DNA of 64,000 bases from Liriodendron chinense (lineage: Eukaryota > Streptophyta > Magnoliopsida > Magnoliales > Magnoliaceae). Below the pieces are notes generated by a model, which made no database searches, had not been told where the DNA came from, and saw only the letters and a list, made by a program, of their open reading frames with translations. Where the stretch lies: NCBI GenBank assembly GCA_003013855.2, contig PVNU02000773.1:1783001-1847000 (forward strand), read 5' to 3'. Within the stretch, counting starts at the first letter, position 1, and each line of letters opens with the position of its first letter. The translations under genes and the position numbers were made by a program. Below are positions 55,862 through 64,000 of the stretch, in pieces.

Positions 55862-56788
55862 AATACTTTTCTTAACAAGGTTTAGATATATTTTGTCTTG
55901 GCTTAGGAGTGTTTCATTTAACCGTTAAATCATAGGCTGGAATAATTTGGATCGTTGCCCCCTTTTTTAACCGTTAAATCATAGGCCATTGTTGGAAGGA
56001 CTGTAATCATCCAACATTAAAAAAAAAGAAAAAAAGAAAAAAAAAAAACCATGTCCCATCCAAGATTGGGGCCACAAAATGAATGGCTTGGATCACCTAA
56101 ATAAGGATCCACGAGTACGGTATCTTTTGGGTTGCGAGTTTTTGACCCCTTCAACAAAATGTATTTCTTCGAAGTCGGAGGTAGGATTAAAATACAATAA
56201 TCGATTAACCGACTGAGCCCAAGTCAAATACAATGCTTAAATTTTCAATCCAAGGGTTTTACTTATCTCAATTTCTTAATTTTTATTTCCATTTTTATCT
56301 GTATGCTCTTATATTACATTTCTTGTCCTTTTCCTTTCAATATAAGAACTAATCACCTTTGCCGGCTGCATGCTAACTTAGCATGCACCACCATATCTTT
56401 CCTGCCAATGCGGTGGTTCTATATGACATCGGAGCCATGCAAATGTTGGATCCAACAAGATTACCTGTCCTAAAATTATTAGATTGATAGAACTCATGGA
56501 ATTGGCCACACCGACAAAATAAATGGACGGCCGATGGGGTGACTCATCATATAGATGTGACCGGCCACCTTATAAGTGGATCGGTGATCTTTTACATAAG
56601 AGATCTTAATGGTGGGACCCAACTTTTGCAAAGGTCAGATTTCCTACACGCATGACACGTTGGTGGGAAAAATAGGGGTGCATGCTCTGTTAGGATGCAG
56701 CCGGCTACAAGCGGCATTCCTTCCGAAGGCGTCGTCAATGGTCACATGGACTGGGTCGCCCAAGTAGGCGCGGATTAGGTAAAGTGGG
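53842..56788. other. Spacer, no gene seen
   Basis: No frame with family features. CCACTACAAAAAAAAA at 54590 looks like one CACTA-type or other repeat end, but no partner end was found. At 54780-55000 and 55170-55190 there are short phrases of the GGGCCCA family (GGGGCCCATTTTTCG, GGGGCCCATAGTATCG). A 40-base T run lies at 55821-55860. Confidence 0.45.
55821..55860. repeat. Poly-T run, 40 bases
   Basis: Uninterrupted T run, which could be the A tail of a minus-strand retroposon. The sequence to its right shows no family I can name. Confidence 0.9.
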
Positions 56789-57252
56789 AGGTAACAGCTT
56801 ACTGGGTGAGTCCCTAACTGTGCGGCCCACCTTGATGTTTGCGTTGTATAGCCATTCCGTCCATAAGTTTTTTAGGGCATGGACCCAAAAACGAAGCAGA
56901 TCCAAATCTTAAGTTGACCACACCGTAGGAAAGAGTGGTGATTAACAACTAAAAACTTCTTGTGGGCCACAAAATTTTTTAATAGAGCTGGTATTTGCGC
57001 TTTCCCTTCATTAGGGTATTTATGAACTTATCAACAGGATGGATGACAAATAAACATTATGATGGGCCCTGGGAATGTTTTTTAATGGTGGGCGTTCACT
57101 GATCATTGTTTGCTGTGGTGTGGTCCACCTAAGGTTTAATCTTCTTCCTTTTTTGAATCGTACCTGAAAATGAGATGAAAAAACTGATGAACGGAGTGGA
57201 TATAAAACACACATCAAGGTGGGTCCGGGACTCACCCACTAAGCTTTTACCT
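56789..57252. mobile_element. Small inverted-repeat element, GGTAACAGCTTA ends
   Basis: Left end AGGTAACAGCTTACTGGGTG and reversed right end AGGTAAAAGCTTAGTGGGTG, each followed by AGTCCC. The left end then has GCGGCCCACCTTGATG, the right end CCCACCTTGATG. 464 bases, non-coding. The interior contains family phrases such as AAAAACTTCTTGTGGGCC. No clear target duplication. Confidence 0.8.
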
Positions 57253-57270
57253 GAATCGTGAGTGAATTAG

Positions 57271-57800
57271 GTGTTACCCAGGTAATAGCTTAGTGGGCGT
57301 TACCCCTATTGTGTGGCCCACATGAGTGATATTTTGTATATCCACTCCGTCCATCCGCCTCTCCAGCCCATTTGAGAACGGGTTCCAAAAATGATACAGA
57401 TCCAAATCTCAGGTGGACCATTCCACTGGGAAACAGTGGTGACTGAGTGCCCCACCATTAAAAATTCTAAAGAGCCCATTGTAAGGTTTCATTAATGGTT
57501 ATTTGAAATCCAACCTGTTAAAAATATCAAGAAGATCTGGATGAAGGGAAAATATAAAGATAAGATTGATCCAAAACTTTTGTGACCCAAAAAAAGTTTT
57601 TAAAGTCATCCATCACTGCTTCTAGTGGTATGGTCCACCTGAGGTTTGTATTTTCTTTAGGTTTAATTGGTATCGTGTCCACAACCGAGATGAAAAAACA
57701 GATGGACAGCGTGGATATATAAAAAAAAAAAAAAAAAAAACATCAAGATGGCCCCACACGGTTAGGGTAACACCCACTAAGCTGTACCCCGGGTAACAGC
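57271..57800. mobile_element. Small inverted-repeat element, GTGTTACCC ends
   Basis: Left end GTGTTACCCAGGTAATAGCT and reversed right end GCTGTTACCCGGGGTACAGC, each followed by TTAGTGGG and GTTACCC. It lies only about 20 bases from the previous element and belongs to the same wider family, as do the copies at 10.0-10.5 kb and 62.4-62.9 kb. A run of A sits near the right end (57721-57740). Confidence 0.8.
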
Positions 57801-59767
57801 TAATCCCGCTCTTCACCCAATCCGCCCCCGCATTAGTAACAGAACCGGTGCTAATCCGGAATAACCATACCTACTCTTTTGATAACATCCCCTCGTTTTG
57901 TATAAGGGAAATGCTCCAATTCTCTCCCAGTAAATTATAGTCCTACTAGTTGCATCAGTTCACTTGGATGATCCAATCGATTGATCTGAGCTGTCTATTA
58001 AGTCCAAAACACTTTTCATGGCCTACTGCAAGAAAAACTCGTACTGATTGGATGATTCAATCCATCCTACATTTTGCCTTATTTTCTGTACCCATCCTTT
58101 TTCCATGCAGTGGATGAAATGGTTACCATTGCCTAACATAAGTGAATCGTTAGAATCATAAGTAATCCATAATGGTCCCTAGCAAATAGATGGATCAAAT
58201 TGTTGGTTGGATCTATGTACGAAAACAATCTCAACCATCTGTAGCCATTGATCAAATAGTTAATATTTGCCAAATCGGTGTGATGTTTGCATGGTTGCCC
58301 ATGCATAAAATATGCGTTGGACCTAACGAACAGTCCACATCAATGGATTGGACTGTCTAAATATTTAAATGCAACTAGGAGCACTGTTGATCTGAGAGCA
58401 TTAGAGCATCTCTCTTGTATTAAGACATACAAGAGAAGTTAGAGAGAAGCTAGAGATGAGAACTTGCACTCTCAAGCATCTCCACCGTACATATATTTCT
58501 AGTGCGATCATAACCGTGAATCTAGTGAGCTGCAGCAGGTACGGAGGATATAGCTTAAAACCACATCAATTTGGCAATCCTAGCTATCCAACTGGTGTAA
58601 CTTTTTCCCATGGAAAGTGGAGCATTGCTCTTTTTTCATTGGCCAACCTTATCAGCAATCCATTTTCTGGCCATCAATCCGACCACTAGGATAGTCTAAC
58701 CATTTTCATATTTCATGATCTAATACCTTTCATTTGGTTGACCACTAAGAGCCACTAATGACTAACTTTTGCTAATTCCCCACGCGTGTGAGAGCCTTAT
58801 CCATCCTCATGCACGCACGCGTGCCAACATAAGCCATGTTTGCGAGATCTTAGCTTCCACCTGATTGGAAATTATGTTAGATCTTCTTCCTAAGTGGGCC
58901 ACAATTTACAAAGTAAACTAAGGGTTAAACATTCTCTAGCCATCCCTTTATTCTGTACGTTGTGGCCCACCTGAGGTGTGAAATGGACTCACTTTTTAGG
59001 CAGGAGATCTAAGCATTATTTCCAATCAGATGGAAAGCCTAGATCTCACACAACGCTTGGTGTTGTCACGTGTGCCTGCATGTGGATGAGCATGGCTCCC
59101 ACACGCGTAGATTTAGCAATTACATGTGAAAAACCAATGACCCTTGATGCTGGAGGCCGGTTCCTTTGGAACGTTTGTAGAATAGGCTGGACGTACAACT
59201 CAGCGTGATGGCGCACTTTTACCCACGGCCCACTTCCAATCCGTCCAATGATGCGCCCTTCTGTTCACCTGTATCCGAAAAATCAGGCCGTTTCAAAACA
59301 CAGGTGGGTCACACCACAAGGAACAGTTGGAATGGGGATGCCCACCATGAAAACCTTTTAGATCGTGTGTGGACCACGAATGTTTTATATATGTCATCAA
59401 ATCCATTCAGAAGATGTAACCCAATAGGACAGTGGAAACTCCAAAAATCTGGCCACTCCAAAACTCAAGTGGGCCACACCACATGATTTTAGAAGTTTTA
59501 AACATGATTTTACATCATCGTGGCCCACCTGAGTTTTTGGATCGGCCTAAGTTTTTAGCTCCAATGAGAACATGATAGGGCACACGTGATGGACGGATTG
59601 GATCTCCTGCAAGCATCACAGTTGAACCTACACACCGGGTTGTAAGATAAGCTTCTTCTACGAACGTTGTAAAGAAACTGGGATTGAATTCAAAAATGCA
59701 ACTTGTACGTGTACGTACGCATGTGTGCATGGACCCTGTCAAAGCAAGATGCCCTCAAAGCAATGTT
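57801..59767. other. Spacer and upstream region of the third extensin
   Basis: No gene seen. 59220-59620 has repeated phrases (GTGGGTCACACCACAAGG, GTGGGCCACACCACATG, ATCCGTCC-like pieces) of the small inverted-repeat family, without clear ends. The stretch closest to the extensin holds its promoter. Confidence 0.5.
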
Positions 59768-59775
59768 TATATAAA
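59768..59775 (+). promoter_or_regulatory. TATA box of extensin C
   Basis: TATATAAA 75 bases before the ATG at 59843, which leaves a short 5' leader of about 40 bases. Confidence 0.75.
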
Positions 59776-59842
59776 GAGCAGGAAGCAGCACATAAGCCAT
59801 GCAAATAGGAACTTGCATTTCTTTCCTACATAGCGCTCTTCC

Positions 59843-60664
59843 ATGGTGCAATACATGAAGAGTCTAGAGATGCTATGGCCATGGCTCATGATGGCAATGT
59901 GCGCCATGACCTCCCATGTTCTAGCAGATCATGACCCTTTTTATGACTCCAACACCCCACCACCTTACTACTACAAATCACCACCACCTCCTTACTATTA
60001 CACATCGCCGCCGCCACCTTATATTTACAAGCCGCCGCCACCTCCTCCATACTACTACAAATCACCGCCACCGCCATCTCCATCACCGCCTCCTCCATAC
60101 TACTACAAATCACCGCCACCGCCATCTCCGTCACCGCCTCCTCCATACTACTACAAATCACCGCCACCTCCGTCGCCATCTCCCCCACCACCATACTACT
60201 ATAAATCCCCACCTCCTCCATACTAATACAATTCACCGCCACCTCCATCTCCATCGCCTCCTCCACCATACTACTAAAAATCCTCACCCCCACCATCTCC
60301 ATCGCCACCTCCTCCCTACTATTACAAATCTCCTCCACCTCCATCCCCATCGCCTCCTCCTCCCTACTACTACATGTTGCCGCCTCCTCCGTCACCGTCA
60401 CCCCCTCCACCTTACTACTACAAATCCCCACCCCCACCATCTCCATTTCCACCTCCTCCCTACTATTACAAACCTCCTCCACCTCCATCCCCATCAACTC
60501 CTCCTCCCTACTACTACATGTCGCAGCCTCCTCCATCACCGTCACCCCCTCCGCCTTACTACTACAAATCACCACCCCCACCACCACCATCGCCACCTCC
60601 TCCATATTACTACAAATCTCCTCCACTTCCGTCTCCATCGCCGCTACCTCTTCTCTACTATTAG
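59843..60664 (+). pseudogene. Extensin C with two in-frame stops
   Basis: Begins MVQYMKSLEMLWPW, with a hydrophobic LMMAMCAMTSHVLA segment that reads as a signal peptide before DHDPFYD. Repeats SPPPP, SPSPPPP and YYYK follow. The first 127 codons are open and end at TAA 60224-60226. A second TAA is at 60275-60277, both where neighbouring repeats have a Tyr codon (TAC). Beyond them the same frame stays open with YYYK, YYYM and SPPPP units to TAG at 60662-60664, 274 codons in all. It differs from extensins A and B in signal peptide and in YYYK instead of YHYK, so it is a separate family member. It may still give a short secreted protein; otherwise it is a recent pseudogene or contains base errors. 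Confidence 0.85.
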
Positions 60665-60724
60665 GGTTTCCCCACCTCCTGTAGCCTTCTTCGTCAAGGC
60701 AAGTCCACAGATCTATCAACATGC

Positions 60725-60730
60725 AATAAA
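60725..60730 (+). terminator. Possible poly-A signal of extensin C
   Basis: AATAAA 61 bases after the last stop. A second candidate, AATAAAAG, lies at about 61308. It follows an open-looking stretch after TTTACTTTTGCAG (61068-61080), which could be a 3'-untranslated intron end, as some extensin genes have. Weak evidence. Confidence 0.35.
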
Positions 60731-62384
60731 CCATTTATATTTATGCAGGTGCATTTTCATGTAGAGGTTTGCTAGCAAGAATTTCCTTTTTTCCCCACTA
60801 TCCGATGATCCATACCGTCCATCTCAATCTCACTCATCAAAATCTCACCATCCATACAAAAGTGACTTAGAAACAACATGCCGGATAAGCATGTAGCAAC
60901 TCACCTGCACCATGAACGGTGATGGTGATGATCCCTGATCAGTGAGATTATCTGTAACTCCCATGGTGATCATACACCACATATAGGAGCTTCTAGATGA
61001 ACGGTCTGGATTATCACATGATCAGTCAGTTTAGCCACATGTTATTACTATTGCTTGTCGTGCCTAGTTTACTTTTGCAGCAGAAGATATCGGCGAAGAG
61101 ATTTGATATTTACACCCACCTTGATGAACAAATACAACTTTTTTTCTACTTTGGGTAATACGGTTATACAAGTTTGTATGTCTCGATTGCTGAGTAGAGA
61201 ATGGGGGTATATGCATTTGTACTTGGTGAGATGCCTTTTGATTGCTTACTATATTTGTAATACTGGTAGAGTATTACTTTTCATACTATGTAATACTCGT
61301 AATTGTAATAAAAGAAGGATCTCTCGCTCATGTTGCATGATAAAAGAGCCAGTTTCATCTTTGAACGTTGTTGACCGCATTCTCGTCAGCAATAAAACTC
61401 ATGAACGCACCACATATGTGCCAGCGTGGCAAGCTAGGTCCAAGATCAGATCCATCCACCAGAAAAGAAAAAAAAAAAAAGAAAAAAAAGAAAAAAAAAT
61501 CAATATTGATGCCCTACTCCAAGAATCATGTGGGCCACAGTCTGCAACAAATGTACGGGTCTGAAAAACTCGGTTGAAGTTTTCTAACCCATCCACATGT
61601 TTCTAGTAGGGATTTTAAAATGTAGGGCGAAATTCTCCGATTGTTCGTGCTAAAACTATTTCCCTTGATTATCCCCCATACTTTTTAAATTTTGCTTTGG
61701 ACGAAAATACCCTTATGTATTGAGTCTTGTGCCTGATAGTTATTAATGTGTAGAAGGTGAATTGAGCTGGACAGAAAGAAAGTTAAAGTGAGGCCCATTG
61801 TGAGTCATAATGTTGATCCACACCTTCCTTTCATTTCAAGAGTTAATTATAATACATATTGGCAAAAAATCTGGTCAAGGAAGTGGATCAGAGCACAAAA
61901 AATATAGTGATTTATCTGAGACCGTTGAAAAGTTATTGGTGGCCCCAAATCATTTGGATAAATATGATATTTGCTTTTTTTTTTTATTTTACCCATGTAT
62001 CTTTGTTATTATAAATGGGTTGGATGACATATAAACATCACTATGGGCCTCACAGAATGTAGCATGTACCATTACTATTTGTCTCTTGTATGGAAAAAAA
62101 GAATTCATAAGAAGTTATGGCTATTATCTTTTTGGATTTGATTTTTATATCCATTTGATTTAGTAGACCATGTAATGGTAGATCAAATCCGTTCATAATG
62201 TCTATGGCCCAGGTTTATGTTGAATTAGTGTTGGATTAACAATTTTTCAAGTTATTGGTCGCCCACAATGATGGAAAAGGGTAAACAATTTATAAAATAA
62301 TGCGTTCTTATTTATTGTATTATGGATAGCCTTATAGGAATCTTTCGGTCATCATCTGAATAATTACATTACTCTAAATTACAA
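60731..62384. other. Downstream region of extensin C, no other gene
   Basis: A 169-codon frame at 61055-61564 has no domain and ends in a Lys-rich poly-A stretch, so it is treated as chance. Repeat-family phrases occur at 61395-61460 (TGTGCCAGCGTGGCAAG) and 61790-62060. A/T-rich otherwise. Confidence 0.5.
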
Positions 62385-62870
62385 TGGGTGTTACCCTTAC
62401 TGTGGGGCCCATTTGGGTGATGTGTTGTATATCCACGTTGTCCATCCATTTCTCTAACCCATTTGAGGATGGGGTCCCAAAAATTATGCAGATCAAAATC
62501 TCACGTGGACTACACCGCAGGAAAGAGTGGTGATCAAGTGCCTCACTATTAAAAATTCCAAAGTGCCCATCGTAAATGTTTATTTGCAATCCAACATGTT
62601 GATAATGTCAAGAAGATATGGATGAAGGTAAAGTAGAAATATCATCTCGATACAAAACTTTTGTGGCCTAGAAAAAGTTTTTAATGGTCATTCATCAATG
62701 TTTCCAGTGGTATGGTCCACCTGAGGTTTGGATTTTCTAAAGGTTTGGGATCTCATCCTACAATGAGATGGAAAAACAGATGAACAGAGTGAATATACAA
62801 CAAAAACATCAAGGTGGGCCCCACACGGTTTGGGATAATACCCACTAACGTGTCACCAGGATAACAGCTA
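62385..62870. mobile_element. Small inverted-repeat element, GGGTGTTACCC ends
   Basis: Left GGGTGTTACCCTTACTGTGG and reversed right GGGTATTATCCCAAACCGTG, each followed by GGGCC. It has the same interior as the copy at 57271. The left end is truncated by about 25 bases compared with the right. Confidence 0.75.
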
Positions 62871-63432
62871 ATATGCTTCCGTTATGTATTCGCTTGCATG
62901 AGAAAGAGGTGGGCCTTTGAATGACATGTAGCTACTGAGTGAGATGTGTTCTTCATATGAATCATTTATATATCTTGTAGGGAATCACTTTAAATATGCT
63001 TTGGCTAATAAGTTGGGCCGCACTCAATGGATTAAACAACATTTTCAATGGTCTACATTCAATGCACAGTTTGGCCCTGCCTGATCAGTGGATGACCGGG
63101 CTTTTATTTATGTTTCCATCCGCTTTTTGAGAGATGAATCCATAGATCTTGTAAATTGAATACATCGGTAGTCGATCTTCTTCATGGTGTGGGCCACTTA
63201 CTGAACTGCCAGATGTTGGACACGTTTGGAAATCTTACTCGTGTGATGCGTGCGATAGTGCGTGGAGATCACCAATTAAAAGTGTGATTGTTCATCGCTA
63301 GTGCGAAGGATGTGGTGTCTCATTGAGGCTTTTGGCGGTAAATATCCTTGTCTTAGCAAATTAAGTCCAGCGGAGTTGGATTCACTCCCTCCAATGAAAT
63401 AGGGCCACGTGCACGCGTCTCAGTACGCTTAT
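62871..63432. other. Spacer, no gene seen
   Basis: No reading frame with recognisable motifs and no clear repeat ends. Confidence 0.5.
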
Positions 63433-63720
63433 GGGAAGCAGATTGCGTACTGATTTAACTCTGTGGGGCCACTATAATGTATGTTTCTTTATCCACGCCG
63501 TTCATCTGTTCTTTTAGCTCATTTTAGGACATGAACCATGAATTGAAACATATTCAAAGCTCAAGTAGCGCACTAGACCACAGTAAACAGTACGTATTGA
63601 ATGTCTACCGTTGAAAACTCATATAAAGCTCATATTTGATATTTGTCTTTTCATCATGTATGTTTGTGCGACCTTATGAGCAGTTTATGACAAATAAACG
63701 TCACTGTAAGCTCTAAGAAG
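63433..63720. mobile_element. hAT-like MITE copy, truncated right side
   Basis: Starts GGGAAGCAGATTGCGTAC followed by CTGTGGGGCCAC, as in the well-defined copy at 33098. The interior follows that copy as far as AAATAAACGTCACTG, where it stops and another copy begins. Confidence 0.7.
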
Positions 63721-63721
63721 G

Positions 63722-64000
63722 TGAAGCGGATTGCGTGCTAACTCAAGAAGCCTACTTAGTAAACGCTGTGGGGCTATCCATTTTACCAGATGATTTTAGG
63801 GCTTAAGCCAAAAATGAAGTATGTCCAAAGCTCAAGTGGATCACATCACAGGAAATAGTGTGAATTAAATGCCTACTGTTGAAAACTTCTTGGGGGTCAC
63901 AGAAGTTTTGGATCAAGCTTTGGGGGTTACAGAAGTTTTGGATCAAGCTGATATTTGTGTTTTCCCTTCATCCACGTTTGTGTGATCTTATGGACGGATT
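63722..64000. mobile_element. hAT-like MITE copy running off the window
   Basis: Starts GAAGCGGATTGCGTGC and GTAAACGCTGTGGGGC, as in the 33098 copy. It includes a 27-base tandem duplication (CAGAAGTTTTGGATCAAGCT, 63900-63950). The right end is beyond the window. Confidence 0.7.

Noticed and set aside
61055..61564. 169-codon plus-strand frame downstream of extensin C
   Set aside because: No domain. Its end is a Lys/Glu run from a poly-A stretch, and it overlaps a dispersed repeat. It may contain 3'-untranslated sequence of the extensin.
1..64000. CRISPR arrays, bacterial operons, rRNA or tRNA genes
   Set aside because: No regularly spaced repeats with unique spacers, no ribosome-binding-site-led gene strings and no cloverleaf-like tRNA text were seen. 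The tRNA-like words at 21867, 39619 and 52998 are retrotransposon primer sites.

Overview
The window looks like nuclear DNA of a flowering plant. It has long intergenic spacers, many nested transposable elements, plant-type LTR retrotransposons, and three loci for SP4-type extensins (hydroxyproline-rich cell-wall glycoproteins). Classical SP4/YxYK extensins are typical of dicots and early-diverging angiosperms. A very abundant family of small inverted-repeat elements carrying a GTGGGGCCCAC-type terminus suggests a magnoliid-like tree, but that placement is recollection and inference, not demonstrated here.

The core of positions 3040-34245 is an old tandem duplication of one extensin locus. 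Copy B (about 29805-34245) holds the only intact gene, a 596-residue secreted extensin (31090-32880). Copy A (about 3040-18590) is a dead sister gene. It has a nonsense codon 48 codons in, an 11.2-kb CACTA-type DNA transposon inserted into its repeat region (5411-16659, ends CACTACG / CATAGTG, flanked by CCT), a 1-base frameshift and a late stop. The CACTA element itself contains a small inverted-repeat element that has been split by a 2.75-kb solo LTR (7256-10009, exact 5-bp duplication ATATC). A degenerate extensin remnant lies at 19440-19770. A third extensin locus (59843-60664) is broken by two in-frame stops.

Between and beyond these genes are: an L1-type LINE remnant with an RNase H domain (1558-2480, minus); a non-autonomous LTR element (21154-23417, TSD GTTGT); nested small inverted-repeat elements at 27.1-28.2 kb; a solo copia LTR (34662-35226); and an LTR cluster (35968-43289, TSD TACTT) that contains a decayed copia element on the minus strand (37536-40275, TSD AGTTG, initiator-Met primer site, broken gag).

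The youngest insertion is a 10.43-kb Ty3/gypsy element of Tat type at 43408-53836 (TSD GTTAT), on the minus strand. Its two 817-bp LTRs look identical by eye. It has one long gag-pol frame, a tRNA-Asp-like primer site, a polypurine tract, and a three-exon gene on the opposite strand between pol and the 3' LTR, with its own TATA box. That antisense gene resembles the 'putative gypsy type transposon' family (PF04195). It is the most interesting coding feature apart from the extensins.

The last 10 kb holds the third extensin and several further copies of the small inverted-repeat family. I saw no tRNA, rRNA, CRISPR or bacterial-type features. All boundaries are from reading by eye; repeat identities and domain calls have not been checked by alignment.
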